Positions 1-9,057 of a stretch of 39,467 nt of DNA are shown piece after piece; position 1 is the stretch's first letter, and every line of letters begins with the position of its first letter. Source of the stretch: Acidimicrobiales bacterium. GTDB taxonomy: Bacteria > Actinomycetota > Acidimicrobiia > Acidimicrobiales > Aldehydirespiratoraceae. The stretch spans positions 1-39,467 of the forward strand of contig JAKMFW010000069.1 of assembly GCA_022425325.1 (NCBI GenBank), in the 5' to 3' direction. Position numbers and translations under genes: made by a program. Below the pieces are notes generated by a model. The model ran no database searches and was not told where the DNA came from. It saw nothing but the letters and a program-made list of their open reading frames with translations.

Positions 1-376
1 GCGCAATGTCGTCGGCTCGGGGCAGGGCGGGCGGGACGGGTTCGGGTTCGGCCTCGACCACCGTGTCGCCAACCGCCTTCCACACCCGGAGTTCAGGGGC
101 GAGCACGGCGGCGCGCCTCGCATGGACGGGTGCGTGATGGTCGACGACCAACGTCGCGACCTCGGGAGCATGCCGGTCGAGCCACACCAGCACCCCGCCG
201 AGCGCGGCGAGGTCGTCGCTCATCGAGACGATCCAGGCCTGCTCCTCGGAACGGACCGTGATCCCGAACGGCGCAGCGGCAGGAGTCGATGACGCGCTGA
301 TGTCGAAGCACTGCCGGAGCAGCGCAACGGCACGTGCCCGCTCGAGTTGAGCCCGACGATCAGCGTCGAGCGCCAT
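1..376 (-). CDS. Conserved-looking hypothetical protein, N-terminal part (runs off the window edge)
   Basis: An uninterrupted minus-strand reading frame starts at ATG 374-376, 6 nt beyond the rpmE stop, and stays open to base 1 (about 125 codons visible). The N-terminus is rich in Ala, Arg and Leu (MALDADRRAQLERAR), followed by a mixed alpha/beta-looking section with a VTLVVDHHAP-like stretch around residues 75-83, then a Pro/Glu-rich tail at the edge. I see no signal peptide, membrane segment or recognisable motif. In many actinobacteria prfA follows rpmE; this is not prfA. Close coupling to rpmE suggests co-transcription with rho-rpmE. Function unknown. Confidence 0.6.
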   Translation of the reverse strand, partial: MALDADRRAQLERARAVALLRQCFDISASSTPAAAPFGITVRSEEQAWIVSMSDDLAALGGVLVWLDRHAPEVATLVVDHHAPVHARRAAVLAPELRVWKAVGDTVVEAEPEPVPPALPRADDIA

Positions 377-382
377 GAGAGG

Positions 383-682
383 TCAGCTCTCGTCGCCCTC
401 GGCGGCGGCTTCGTCGGCAGCCGGAGCGTCGGTCTTCTTGCGACGGCCGTAGCGCTTCTCGAAGCGCTCGACGCGACCGGCGGTATCGACGATCTTCATC
501 TGGCCGGTGAAGAAGGGGTGGCTCTCGCTCGAGATCTCCACCTTCGCAAGGGGGTACTCGTTGCCGTCCTCCCAGGTGACGGTCTCGCTGGTGGCGATCG
601 TCGAACGGATGATGAACGACGTGCCGGCGGACATGTCCTGGAAGACGACCGGGCGGTACTCGGGGTGGATGTCGGACTTCAT
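383..682 (-). CDS. rpmE2: 50S ribosomal protein L31, type B (zinc-free form)
   Basis: 99 residues. Large-subunit ribosomal protein L31: the N-terminus [16 protein letters not shown] and the later segments [18 protein letters not shown] and VERFEKRYG are the L31 signature. The protein has no cysteine at all, so it is the C-minus (type B) form that does not need zinc. The tail after residue 80 is a short Lys then Ala/Glu/Asp extension. ATG at 680-682 has a GGGAG ribosome binding site 6 nt upstream, and the gene lies 14 nt after rho, so it is probably in the rho transcript. In actinobacteria type B paralogues are often zinc-repressed; I see no obvious Zur box. Confidence 0.93.
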   Translation of the reverse strand: MKSDIHPEYRPVVFQDMSAGTSFIIRSTIATSETVTWEDGNEYPLAKVEISSESHPFFTGQMKIVDTAGRVERFEKRYGRRKKTDAPAADEAAAEGDES

Positions 683-696
683 AGCGATCTCCCAGG

Positions 697-2229
697 CTAG
701 GAGGCGGAGGCCGACTTGGCGACCTCGCGCAGGAATTCGTCGTTGGTCTTGGAGGCACCGAGCCGGTCGAGCAGCTCAGCATGGGCGGCGGGGCCGCCGC
801 TGGCGGCGATCAGGTCGGCCAGGTGACGTCGCAGGGTGACGATCTGCTCACGGGTCGCGTCGTCGAGCAGGGCGTCCTCGTGGCGGGTGGTCGACCCGGC
901 GACGTCGATCGCCGGGTACGCCCGCCGTTCAGCGAGCGCGCGATCGAGGCGGAGCTCGAGATTTGCCGAACCGGACAACTCGGCGAGAATCGCCTCGTCG
1001 GCACTGTTGCCGTTGTCGGTGGTCGCCGTGGCAAGGATCGTCAGCGACCCACCCTCTTCGACGTTGCGGGCAGCGGCAAAGAACTGCTTCGGGCCGATCA
1101 TGGCGGTGGCATCGAGACCGCCCGGCAGCAGCTTGTTCGACTGAGGGGTCTCTGTCGCATAGGCGCGGGCCAGGCGAGTGATCCCGTCGACGAGCACGAC
1201 GACATCGCGTCCGTCTTCCACGAGACGCTTGGCCCGCTCGATCGCCAGGTCGGCGATGTGCACGTGTTCGTCGGTGGGCCGGTCGAAGAGTGAGGCCACG
1301 ACCTCTCCCCCGTCACCGAGGGCACGCGTCATCGAGGTGACCTCTTCGGGACGTTCGTCGATCAACAGGATGATCAGGTGGGCGTCGGCGTGGTTGGCCG
1401 TCAACGACCGCACGATCTGGTGCATCACCGTCGACTTGCCGGCGCGGGGCGGCGCCACGATCAGGCCGCGCTGGCCTTTGCCGATCGGGGCGACCAGGTC
1501 GATCAGGCGGGCGGCGGCATCGCCGCCGTCGCCGCGTTCGAGCGTGAGGCGTTCGGCCGGATGCACCGGCACGAGATCGTCGAAGTCGGGACGGGCGGTC
1601 GCCGCGTCGGGCTCGCCACCGTTGACGGACTCGACGGACATGAGCGCCGGGTTCTTCTCGTTGCGATTGGCCGGACGCGATGGGCCGGCGATCACGTCGC
1701 CCTTGCGCAGGCCGTACTGGCGGACGAGCTTCACCGGCACATAGGCATCGTCACGGCTCGGGCTGTAGCCGTTCACCCGCAGGAAGCCGTAGCCCTCGCT
1801 GCGGAGGTCGAGCCGCCCCTCGGCCGGGATCGGATCGCCATCCCACTGCTCGTTCGCGTCGTTGCGGTTGTCGCGGTCGCGACCACGCCGGCGACGACGA
1901 CGGTTGCCGGGTTCGGGGCGATTGTCCGCGTCGACGCTGTCATCGCTGCTGTCATTCGCAGGCTGATCGTCGTCGCCATCGGTGTCGTCGTCCGCGGCCT
2001 CGCCGGTGTCCGTCGACGCCGTTGCGTCGGTGACATCGGTATCGGACGAGTCGGCCTCTTCGGCGTTCCCGCCACCGTCACCACCGGCGGCCAGGTCGAG
2101 AATGAGGTCGATGATCTCGCCCTTGCGGGCACGCGACGAGGGCTTCTTGCCCAGCGTCGTCGCGATCTGGGTCAACTCGTCTCGGTCTTTGCGCTGCAGC
2201 GTCGAACGACGCATCTCCGCGGTTTCCAC
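697..2229 (-). CDS. rho: Transcription termination factor Rho
   Basis: 510 residues; hexameric RNA-dependent ATPase that terminates transcription. The Rho N-terminal helical domain covers residues 8-47. An Asp-rich then Arg-rich linker (about 50-125) resembles the insert of other actinobacterial Rho proteins but is short. The RNA-binding cold-shock fold is at about 128-205 (EGYGFLRVN). The ATPase core has a P-loop APPRAGKS (259-266), Walker [11 protein letters not shown] (287-296), [10 protein letters not shown] (348-357), a Q-loop near [10 protein letters not shown] (368-377) and a C-terminal [13 protein letters not shown] start at 2227-2229 with GAGGAG upstream; an internal Met6 is an alternative. 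Relative to E. coli Rho, K181 of the P-loop is Arg and S266 is Gly (see findings). It follows thrC by 144 nt with a hairpin between, so it probably has its own promoter. Confidence 0.96.
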   Translation of the reverse strand: METAEMRRSTLQRKDRDELTQIATTLGKKPSSRARKGEIIDLILDLAAGGDGGGNAEEADSSDTDVTDATASTDTGEAADDDTDGDDDQPANDSSDDSVDADNRPEPGNRRRRRRGRDRDNRNDANEQWDGDPIPAEGRLDLRSEGYGFLRVNGYSPSRDDAYVPVKLVRQYGLRKGDVIAGPSRPANRNEKNPALMSVESVNGGEPDAATARPDFDDLVPVHPAERLTLERGDGGDAAARLIDLVAPIGKGQRGLIVAPPRAGKSTVMHQIVRSLTANHADAHLIILLIDERPEEVTSMTRALGDGGEVVASLFDRPTDEHVHIADLAIERAKRLVEDGRDVVVLVDGITRLARAYATETPQSNKLLPGGLDATAMIGPKQFFAAARNVEEGGSLTILATATTDNGNSADEAILAELSGSANLELRLDRALAERRAYPAIDVAGSTTRHEDALLDDATREQIVTLRRHLADLIAASGGPAAHAELLDRLGASKTNDEFLREVAKSASAS

Positions 2230-2323
2230 GGGCTCGCTCCTCGGGTGAGGCCGGGCCGCTCATCCCCCATGGAGGAGCGGCGATGTCGGGGGTGTTCGCC
2301 CGATCGAATGATCAGAATCCCTA

Positions 2324-2339
2324 CCGTCGCTGCCGACGG
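2324..2339 (-). terminator. Hairpin after thrC, possible terminator
   Basis: Inverted repeat CCGTCG-4 nt-CGACGG, 6 perfect pairs, 35 nt beyond the thrC stop on the minus strand. It is followed by TAGGGATTCT rather than a U-run, so it could equally mark the rho promoter/leader region. Weak evidence. Confidence 0.3.
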
Positions 2340-2373
2340 CGTCTTTGACGAACAGAGTTGAGGGTAGCGGCGA

Positions 2374-3750
2374 TCAGCGGCGTCGCACGCTGTCGACGAA
2401 ATCTTCGACGATGGCGAGGTCGTTCGGGAGGTCGGTGACCCGCTCCGTGCGCTCGTAGAGATCGGCGAGGTGGGACGGCAGGGGTGGCCGCACACCGGTG
2501 GCCTGCTCGACAGCGTCGGGGAACTTGGCCGGATGGGCGGTCGCCAGCGTCACGACCGTTTCGTCGACGCGACGGAGACGTCGGGCGACGCCGATACCAA
2601 CCGCCGTGTGGGGTTCGACAAGCATTCCTGTCGAGTCGTGGATGTCGCGGATGACGTCGAGCGTCTCGGTGTCGTCGAGTCGCCCACCGGTAAAACCGGC
2701 GATCAGCTCGGCGTGCTGCTCGGGCCGAAGCGAGGCGCTCCCGGTGGCCCGGAAATCGGTGAGCAACTCGGCGGTTGCCGGACCGTTGGCGCCGAGCAGT
2801 TCGAACAGGAGTCGCTCCAGGTTCGACGAGATCTGGATGTCCATGCTCGGCGAGAGCGTCGGGACGACCGCTTCGGCGGTCATCGTGCCGGTGTGAATCA
2901 GCCGGGTGAGGATGTCGTTGGTGTTCGACGCGACGAGCAACCGTTCGATCGGGAGCCCCATTCGTCGAGCGCAGTGCCCGGCGAACACGTTGCCGAAGTT
3001 GCCGGTGGGGACACAGAACGTGGTGGGGGTGTCGCGCCGGTCGAGCTGCTGAGCAGCCCACACGTAGTAGACGATCTGGGCCATCACGCGGGCCCAGTTG
3101 ATGGAGTTGACCGCCGAGAGGCCGACGCGACTGCGGAACGCCTCGTCGGCAAACATTGCCTTCACGAGGTCCTGACAGTCGTCGAACGTGCCGTCGACGG
3201 CGACGGCGTGGACGTTCGGTGCGTCGAGGGTGGTCATCTGGCGACGCTGGACCTCACTCGTTCGGCCCTTCGGAAAGAGGATGACGATGTCGACCCGGTC
3301 GCGGTCGCGAACGGCGTCCATGGCTGCCGACCCGGTGTCGCCCGATGTCGCCCCCACGATGGTCACTCGCTGATCTCGCCGTTCGAGCTCATGGTCGAAC
3401 AGGCGGCCGAGCAACTGCAGGGCGACATCTTTGAACGCCAGGGTCGGACCGTGGAAGAGCTCGAGCAGGTGATGCCCGGGCTCGACTTCAACCAGCGGGC
3501 ACACCTGGGGGTCCGAGAAGGTCGCATAGGCGTCCTCGACCATCGACCCGAAGTCGTCGAGGCCGATCGTGTCGGCAACGAAGGGTGCCATCACGGCGGT
3601 GGCGATCGAGGCGTAGTCGCCCTCGGTCGTCGGAAGCTCCGGCCATGTGGTCGGCAGGTACAGACCACCGTCGGGGGCGAGGCCGCCGAGCAGGGTGTCG
3701 CCGAACCCGATCTCGGGTGAACGACCCCGGGAGCTGTGGTAGGTCGCCAT
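2374..3750 (-). CDS. thrC: Threonine synthase
   Basis: 458 residues. PLP enzyme converting O-phosphohomoserine to threonine, the last step of threonine synthesis. The N-terminus has the long-form signature GGLAPDGGLYLP (22-33). The PLP-binding lysine is K107 in HGPTLAFKDVA. The glycine-rich GATSGDTGSAA loop follows near residue 152, and PTGNFGNVFAGH carries a further phosphate/PLP-contact loop. Start ATG 3748-3750 is 4 nt after the hom stop, so translation is coupled to hom. In the usual actinobacterial order thrB (homoserine kinase) comes next, but here rho follows directly. Confidence 0.95.
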   Translation of the reverse strand: MATYHSSRGRSPEIGFGDTLLGGLAPDGGLYLPTTWPELPTTEGDYASIATAVMAPFVADTIGLDDFGSMVEDAYATFSDPQVCPLVEVEPGHHLLELFHGPTLAFKDVALQLLGRLFDHELERRDQRVTIVGATSGDTGSAAMDAVRDRDRVDIVILFPKGRTSEVQRRQMTTLDAPNVHAVAVDGTFDDCQDLVKAMFADEAFRSRVGLSAVNSINWARVMAQIVYYVWAAQQLDRRDTPTTFCVPTGNFGNVFAGHCARRMGLPIERLLVASNTNDILTRLIHTGTMTAEAVVPTLSPSMDIQISSNLERLLFELLGANGPATAELLTDFRATGSASLRPEQHAELIAGFTGGRLDDTETLDVIRDIHDSTGMLVEPHTAVGIGVARRLRRVDETVVTLATAHPAKFPDAVEQATGVRPPLPSHLADLYERTERVTDLPNDLAIVEDFVDSVRRR

Positions 3751-3754
3751 TGGC

Positions 3755-5035
3755 TCAGTCGTCGCTGACGAGACGGATCACCGAGCCGATCCCTCGCACG
3801 ACGTTGAGACCGTCGAGCTCGTCGAGGGTCGCGTGGAGGGCCGCCTCGGTGGTCTCGTGCAGGATGAGGCACAGCTCGGCGTCGCCACCGGTCCCCGACT
3901 GCTCCATCACCTGGATCGACACGCCGTGGGTGCCGAAGACCGTCGCCACCTGAGCGAGCACACCGGGCTCATCGGAGACCACCATGGTCAGGTAGTACTG
4001 CGACGAGAGTTCGTCGACCGAACGCAGCGTCACCTTTTCGGTGATCGACAGCCGAGCCGCAGCGCCGTTGGCCACGTTGACGGCGGCGTCGACGAGATCG
4101 CCGAGGACGGCGGAGGCAGTCGGACCGCCGCCGGCACCGCGCCCGTAGAACATGAGATCGCCGACCGTGGCGCCTTCGACGAACACGGCGTTGAACGAGT
4201 CGTTGACGTTGGCGAGCGGGTGGCCGGTGGGGACCATCGCCGGATGTACCCGGACGGCGACCTCGCCGTCAGCGCGCTCGATCACGGCGAGCGCCTTGAT
4301 GACGTAGCCGAGGCGCTTGGCGGTGTCGATGTCGGCGGCGGTGATCGATGAGATGCCCTCATGCTGCACATCGCTGGATCGCACGTCGACACCGAACACG
4401 ATCGAGGCGATGATCGCAGCCTTGGCGCCGGCGTCGTAGCCCTCGACGTCGGCGGTCGGGTCGGCCTCGGCGTACCCGAGCGCCTGCGCATCGGCGAGCG
4501 CGTCGGCGTAGTCGGCGCCCTCCTGCGACATCTTGGTGAGGATGTAATTGGTCGTGCCGTTGATGATGCCCATCACCCGGCTGATGTCTTCGCCCACGAG
4601 CGACTCGCGCAACGGGCGGATCAAGGGGATGCCACCAGCGACGGCGGCCTCGAAGAGCAGATCGACGCCGTGCTCTGCGGCAACGGCGTACAGCTCCGGC
4701 CCGTGCGCAGCGAGGAGTTCCTTGTTGCCGGTGATGACCGGCTTGCCGTTCTCGAGCGCGGTGCGGACGAGCGTCAGCGCCGGGTCGGTGCCGCCGATGA
4801 GCTCCACAACGATGTCGACCTCGGGATCAGCGACGACCGCCGCAGTATCGGTGGTGAGCAGCGACGGATCCGCCAGACGGTCCTGGTGCTTGGCGGTGTC
4901 GCGGACGGCGATCGCGCCGATGCGCAGCTCCACTCCCGTACGGGCGGTGATGGTGGCGCGGCGGGCGTCGAGCAGGTCGACAAGCGCTCCGCCGACCGTG
5001 CCGCAGCCGAGAAGTCCGATGGTGAGGTTGGTCAC
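3755..5035 (-). CDS. hom: Homoserine dehydrogenase
   Basis: 426 residues. NAD(P)-dependent reduction of aspartate semialdehyde to homoserine. N-terminal Rossmann fold GLLGCGTVGG (8-17), then the central catalytic domain with ITGNKELLA and INGTTNYILTKM, and a C-terminal ACT domain beginning near DEPGVLAQVATVFG that in this family senses threonine. GTG start 5033-5035 is chosen because a -10-like TACGCT (5043-5048, minus strand) ends 7 nt upstream, implying a leaderless mRNA; there is no strong Shine-Dalgarno. It heads the hom-thrC pair, 42 nt after the preceding gene. Confidence 0.95.
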   Translation of the reverse strand: MTNLTIGLLGCGTVGGALVDLLDARRATITARTGVELRIGAIAVRDTAKHQDRLADPSLLTTDTAAVVADPEVDIVVELIGGTDPALTLVRTALENGKPVITGNKELLAAHGPELYAVAAEHGVDLLFEAAVAGGIPLIRPLRESLVGEDISRVMGIINGTTNYILTKMSQEGADYADALADAQALGYAEADPTADVEGYDAGAKAAIIASIVFGVDVRSSDVQHEGISSITAADIDTAKRLGYVIKALAVIERADGEVAVRVHPAMVPTGHPLANVNDSFNAVFVEGATVGDLMFYGRGAGGGPTASAVLGDLVDAAVNVANGAAARLSITEKVTLRSVDELSSQYYLTMVVSDEPGVLAQVATVFGTHGVSIQVMEQSGTGGDAELCLILHETTEAALHATLDELDGLNVVRGIGSVIRLVSDD

Positions 5036-5077
5036 GACGCTGAGCGTAGCCGCTTGCCTCAGCGGGCCGACTCGGCG

Positions 5078-6088
5078 TTAGCCGGGCCGACGGGTGGTGA
5101 GGGCGCGCAACAGTGCGGGCTTGTCGCGCCAAGGCACCACCGTGAGCGACGCCCACTCCTGCCGACGGACCCGCCCGTCGCGATCTGCGTAGCTGGCGAG
5201 CAGGCGACGATCGCGGCTGCGAGGCCGATGAGCCTCGGCCCAGTCGATGATCGGATGCCGGGCACCGATTGAGCCGGCGGCGGCGAAGCCGACAGCGGCG
5301 GGTGCTTCGGCTCCCCAGCGCACGATGGTGCGCATCACCCGGTCGACATCAAGGTTGGTTCGCTCGAGGAGCAGCGCAAGGTCGCGAACGTCGCCGAGCG
5401 GAGGCTTGGCGCCACCGAGCGCAACGTGCAACGCGGCGTGAACCAGGTGGAGTTCGGGTCGGAGGGTGAGCACATCCGCGCCGCCAACCTCGACGGCGAC
5501 GGTCGATGCGACAAGTTCGTCGAGATCGATCAGGTGCCCGTACGGACCTGGCGAAAGTGTGCGGTGCAGGTTGAGTTCGGTGCCGGTCCGCCGGCGGATC
5601 GTGACCGATGGTGCGAACCGCCGCTCCCAGTCAGGAGAGATCGCGGGTCGGCTCCGCGTTGCCCCGACGACCTCCAGGGCGGAAGCGGCAGCGTCGAGTC
5701 GGTCGGCCGGCACGAGCAGGTCAATGTCAACGGAGATTCGTTGGTCCGGTTCGGGGAGCAGGCGGGCGATCGCCGACCCCCTCAGGAGGCAAGGAGTGAT
5801 GTCGGCATCGAAAAGGATCGCCACCGACTCGAGCATGGCGGTGTCGAGCAGCCGTGCCCGGGCCAGCGCCCGCTCATGCGCGTCGACAACGGCCTCGGGG
5901 CGATCGACCTCCACCTCACCGGCTCGCATCGCCGCCAGCAACACACCGGTGAGCCGTTGCTCTGCGACCACCGGCAGATGCCGATCGACCTCGACAGTGT
6001 CGACGGTGTCGATCACCCCGTCGGAGAGGTCCCAGCCGGCGAGGAACTCGAGCAGGTCGCTCACGAGCGGGACTCTCGCATACGCCAT
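5078..6088 (-). CDS. Uncharacterised nucleotidyltransferase-fold protein (NTP_transf_5-like)
   Basis: 336 residues from ATG 6086-6088; the frame is open further upstream, but that part lies inside lysA in another frame. After a helical N-terminus, the core has LLRGSAIARL (101-110) then SVDIDLLVP (119-127). The Gly-Ser pair and the D121/D123 pair match the nucleotidyltransferase-fold 'GS...DxD' arrangement of the uncharacterised NTP_transf_5 family. Later come HRTLSPGP and LHLVHAALHVAL-type helical segments, typical of the family's C-terminal half. The substrate is unknown; relatives often sit in surface-polysaccharide or peptide-modification loci. It is sandwiched between lysA (10 nt) and hom (42 nt), where actinobacteria normally have no gene, so it is probably an insertion into the operon. 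Confidence 0.75.
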   Translation of the reverse strand: MAYARVPLVSDLLEFLAGWDLSDGVIDTVDTVEVDRHLPVVAEQRLTGVLLAAMRAGEVEVDRPEAVVDAHERALARARLLDTAMLESVAILFDADITPCLLRGSAIARLLPEPDQRISVDIDLLVPADRLDAAASALEVVGATRSRPAISPDWERRFAPSVTIRRRTGTELNLHRTLSPGPYGHLIDLDELVASTVAVEVGGADVLTLRPELHLVHAALHVALGGAKPPLGDVRDLALLLERTNLDVDRVMRTIVRWGAEAPAAVGFAAAGSIGARHPIIDWAEAHRPRSRDRRLLASYADRDGRVRRQEWASLTVVPWRDKPALLRALTTRRPG

Positions 6089-6098
6089 CCGACCTGCG

Positions 6099-7364
6099 TC
6101 AGACGTCGAGCCTCGTGAGATCGTCGAAGGTCTCCCGCCGGACCACCAGCCGTGCATCTCCGTCGCGAACGAACACGACCGGTGGACGCAGGACCTTGTT
6201 GTAGTTAGAGCCCATCGAGTGGCCGTAGGCGCCGGTGACGGGGGTCGCGAGGATGTCGCCGACCTTGATGTCGCCGGGCACGAGACCCTCACGAACCAAG
6301 ATGTCGCCGGACTCGCAGTGCTTGCCGACGAGCCGGATCGGCAGCGTCCGCTCGGCGTCGACCGACCGCGGAAGGAAGGTCTCATAGCCCGATCCGTAGA
6401 GGACGGGCCTGGGGTTGTCGCTCATGCCGCCATCGACGGAGATGTAGGTCCGCACCCCCTCGATCTCCTTGATCGTGCCGACGGTGTAGAGCGTGACGGC
6501 GGCCGCAGCGGCGATCGAACGACCGGGTTCGGCGAGGATCGTGGCGGTGACGCCGGCCGCGGCGCAGGCGTCGCGGACGACCTTGCCCCACTCACCGATC
6601 GTCGGGGCGGTCTCATCGTCGACATAGGGCACGCCGAGTCCCCCTCCGACCGACAACTCGGCGAAGTCGTGGGCGGTGGCGATCTCGCCGATGACGCCCG
6701 CAGCCTTCCCGAGCGACCCGACGGCGAAGACCTGGCTACCGATGTGAGCGTGGATGCCGAGCACCTCGACGGCCGGAGACATCTGGGCCCGCTCGATCGC
6801 GCGCTCGGCGGCACCGGTGGAGACGGTGAAGCCGAACTTGGAGTCGTCCTGGCCCGTGGAGATGTAGTCGTGGGTCTCGGCTTTGATCCCGGGCGTGAGC
6901 CGCAGGAGGACCTTCGGGGCGATGCCGGTCTCGGCGTACAGCATGTCGAGACGATCGAGTTCGTCGAAACTGTCGACGACGATGCGACCGACGCCGGCCT
7001 CGATCGCCATCCGAAGCTCGGCGATCGACTTGTTGTTGCCGTGCAGCACGAGCCGCTCAGCCGGAACCCCGGCGTGGAGCGCAACATGGAGTTCGCCACC
7101 GGTTGCGACGTCGAGGTGCATGCCTTCCTCATGGGCGAGGCGGGCCATCGCCCCGCACAGGAACGCCTTCGTGGCGTAGGCGACACCATCGCCGAATGCC
7201 TCGACCGCCTCACGACAGCGATCACGGAGATGCTGCTCGTCGTAGACGAAAACCGGGGTGCCGAACTCTTGAGCAAGCTCAAGCGTGTTGCACCCTCCGA
7301 TGTGGAGCACGCCGTCGACGACCTCGGCCGAGTCGGGCAACAGGCGGGTGGGCAGCGGACGCAC
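6099..7364 (-). CDS. lysA: Diaminopimelate decarboxylase
   Basis: 421 residues. Fold-type III PLP enzyme that decarboxylates meso-diaminopimelate to lysine. The PLP lysine is K66 in YATKAFLC. Downstream are HGNNKS, HAHIGSQVF, SVGGGLGVPY (glycine-rich phosphate loop), AEPGRSI (PLP phosphate/Arg), and HCESGDIL with the Cys that completes the neighbouring active site across the dimer. GTG start at 7362-7364 lies 2 nt after the argS stop, so it is co-translated with argS, as in the classic actinobacterial argS-lysA-hom-thrC order. Confidence 0.96.
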   Translation of the reverse strand: MRPLPTRLLPDSAEVVDGVLHIGGCNTLELAQEFGTPVFVYDEQHLRDRCREAVEAFGDGVAYATKAFLCGAMARLAHEEGMHLDVATGGELHVALHAGVPAERLVLHGNNKSIAELRMAIEAGVGRIVVDSFDELDRLDMLYAETGIAPKVLLRLTPGIKAETHDYISTGQDDSKFGFTVSTGAAERAIERAQMSPAVEVLGIHAHIGSQVFAVGSLGKAAGVIGEIATAHDFAELSVGGGLGVPYVDDETAPTIGEWGKVVRDACAAAGVTATILAEPGRSIAAAAAVTLYTVGTIKEIEGVRTYISVDGGMSDNPRPVLYGSGYETFLPRSVDAERTLPIRLVGKHCESGDILVREGLVPGDIKVGDILATPVTGAYGHSMGSNYNKVLRPPVVFVRDGDARLVVRRETFDDLTRLDV

Positions 7365-7366
7365 GA

Positions 7367-8974
7367 TTACATCGACTCCGGAGTGGAGACACCGAGCAGT
7401 TGCAGGGCAATCCGGAGACCGACCTGGCTTGCCGCGACGAGCGCAAGGCGGGCCTGGGTGAGCTCGGGGGCGATGGCGTCACTCATGACATAACAGTCGT
7501 GGTAGAAGCCGTGCAGCGCAGCGGCCTGCTCGCGCGACCACACGGCGATGCGATGCGGAGCATTGTCGACACACGCGACCCGCACGATGTCGGGCAGTTC
7601 CTGCAGCGAACGGAGTAGGTCGAGTTCCCGCTCGTGGACGAGCAGCGACGAATCGACCTCGGCCAGCGGCAAACGCTCCACGCCGGCCTCGGCGGCCTTG
7701 GCGAAGATCGAGCAGATGCGAGCGTGGGCGTACTGGACATAGAAGACCGGGTTATCCATGCCCTGCTTGGCGACCTCTTCGAGGTCGAAGGTCTGACGGC
7801 TGTCGACCGACTGCATGAGGTAGGTGAAGCGAGCGGCGTCGGCACCGACCTCGGCGATGACGTCGTCGAGCGCGATGAAATCCCCCGACCGCCCGCTCAT
7901 CTTCACTTCTTCCCCGCCGCGGGCGAAGTCGACCATCTGGGTGATGGCGATCTCGAGTTCGTCGGGATCGTGGCCGAGCAGCTGCATCGCCGCCTTCATG
8001 CGGGTGACATAGCCGTGGTGGTCGGCACCCCAGACGTTGAAGAGGAGTTCGGAGCGCGAGAACTTGTCGCGGTGATAGGCGATGTCGGGCGTGAGGTAGG
8101 TGAGATCACCGTCGCTCTTGACGAGGACGCGATCCTTGTCGTCGCCGAACTCGGTCGAGCGAAGCCACACAGCGCCGTCGTCCTCGAAGACCGCGTTGTG
8201 GGCTCGAAGATCGTCCATTGCCTCGTCGATGGCGCCGGTAGGAACGAGCGACCGCTCGCTGAACCAGACCTCATGGTGGATGTCGAGCGCTTCGAGCGTG
8301 GCCCGATGCGAGTCGAGGCCGCGCTGGAGACCCCATTCGAGCGGGTCGGCATCGGCCGGCATCTCACCAGCCCACGCATGGATGTACGCGCCGTGGTAGC
8401 CGTCCTCCGGGATCGGCTCATCGGCCTTCGCAGCGGCGAGCGACTTGGCGTAGTTGGTCATCTGCACGCCGCGGTCGTTGATGTAGGTCTCTCGAGTGAC
8501 GCGGAACCCACATCGTTCCTTGAGACGGGTGATCGAGTCGCCGTAGCAGGCGCCGCGACCATGCCCGGCGTGCAGCGGCTTGTTCGGGTTGGCCGAGACG
8601 AACTCGACGTTGAGGTGGGCTCCAGCACCGAGATCCGGTGAGGCGTATCCGTCGACGCCCTGCTCGAGCACGTCGGTCATGACCTCATGGAGCCAGGTGT
8701 CGGCCAGTCGGAAGTTCACGAAACCAGGGCCGGCGATCTCAACGGCGGTGACATGGGCCGGTGGGCGCGCGTTGAGGAAGTCGACCAGCGCCTGACCGAG
8801 TTCGCGTGGATTCTTGCCCGCCTTCTTCGCGGTGGCGAGCGCGATGTTCGACGACCAGTCGCCGTGGTCGCGGTTGGCAGGACGCTCGAGCGCGATGTCG
8901 TCGGGAAGCGGGTCGATGCCGGCTTCGGCGAGGGCGGCCCGCAGGCCGTTGCGGAGATGTTCCCGGACGTCCAT
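7367..8974 (-). CDS. argS: Arginyl-tRNA synthetase
   Basis: 535 residues. Class I synthetase charging tRNA-Arg. N-terminal additional domain at about 1-90; HIGH-equivalent HAGH at 135-138 in SANPNKPLHAGHGRG; KMSKS-equivalent KMSGRSG after GGEE; C-terminal anticodon-binding all-helical domain ending in LLGVSTPESM. A minus-strand -10-like TAGCAT (8984-8989) ends 9 nt before ATG 8972-8974, with CTGACA 15 nt further upstream, suggesting a leaderless or near-leaderless promoter whose -35 overlaps that of the divergent tRNA-Arg gene. It heads the lysine/threonine gene run. Confidence 0.96.
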   Translation of the reverse strand: MDVREHLRNGLRAALAEAGIDPLPDDIALERPANRDHGDWSSNIALATAKKAGKNPRELGQALVDFLNARPPAHVTAVEIAGPGFVNFRLADTWLHEVMTDVLEQGVDGYASPDLGAGAHLNVEFVSANPNKPLHAGHGRGACYGDSITRLKERCGFRVTRETYINDRGVQMTNYAKSLAAAKADEPIPEDGYHGAYIHAWAGEMPADADPLEWGLQRGLDSHRATLEALDIHHEVWFSERSLVPTGAIDEAMDDLRAHNAVFEDDGAVWLRSTEFGDDKDRVLVKSDGDLTYLTPDIAYHRDKFSRSELLFNVWGADHHGYVTRMKAAMQLLGHDPDELEIAITQMVDFARGGEEVKMSGRSGDFIALDDVIAEVGADAARFTYLMQSVDSRQTFDLEEVAKQGMDNPVFYVQYAHARICSIFAKAAEAGVERLPLAEVDSSLLVHERELDLLRSLQELPDIVRVACVDNAPHRIAVWSREQAAALHGFYHDCYVMSDAIAPELTQARLALVAASQVGLRIALQLLGVSTPESM

Positions 8975-9003
8975 GAACGCCTGATGCTACCGGCCGACCC
9001 CCG

Positions 9004-9031
9004 TTGTCAGAGTGACGATCGCGGGTAGGGT
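9004..9031 (+). promoter_or_regulatory. Promoter of tRNA-Arg(CCG)
   Basis: TTGTCA (9004-9009) and TAGGGT (9026-9031) are spaced by 16 nt; transcription would begin near 9038, about 20 nt before the mature tRNA 5' end. The -35 region overlaps a CTGACA on the other strand that fits argS, so the two promoters appear back to back. Confidence 0.55.
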
Positions 9032-9057
9032 GACGCCTCGTCCCTCCCGAGGGGCAT

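Noticed and set aside
5078-6385. Longer version of the nucleotidyltransferase-like gene starting at 6385
   Set aside because: The first 99 codons are the lysA gene read in another frame, with Ser/Arg-rich composition; the start at 6088 is 10 nt from the lysA stop.
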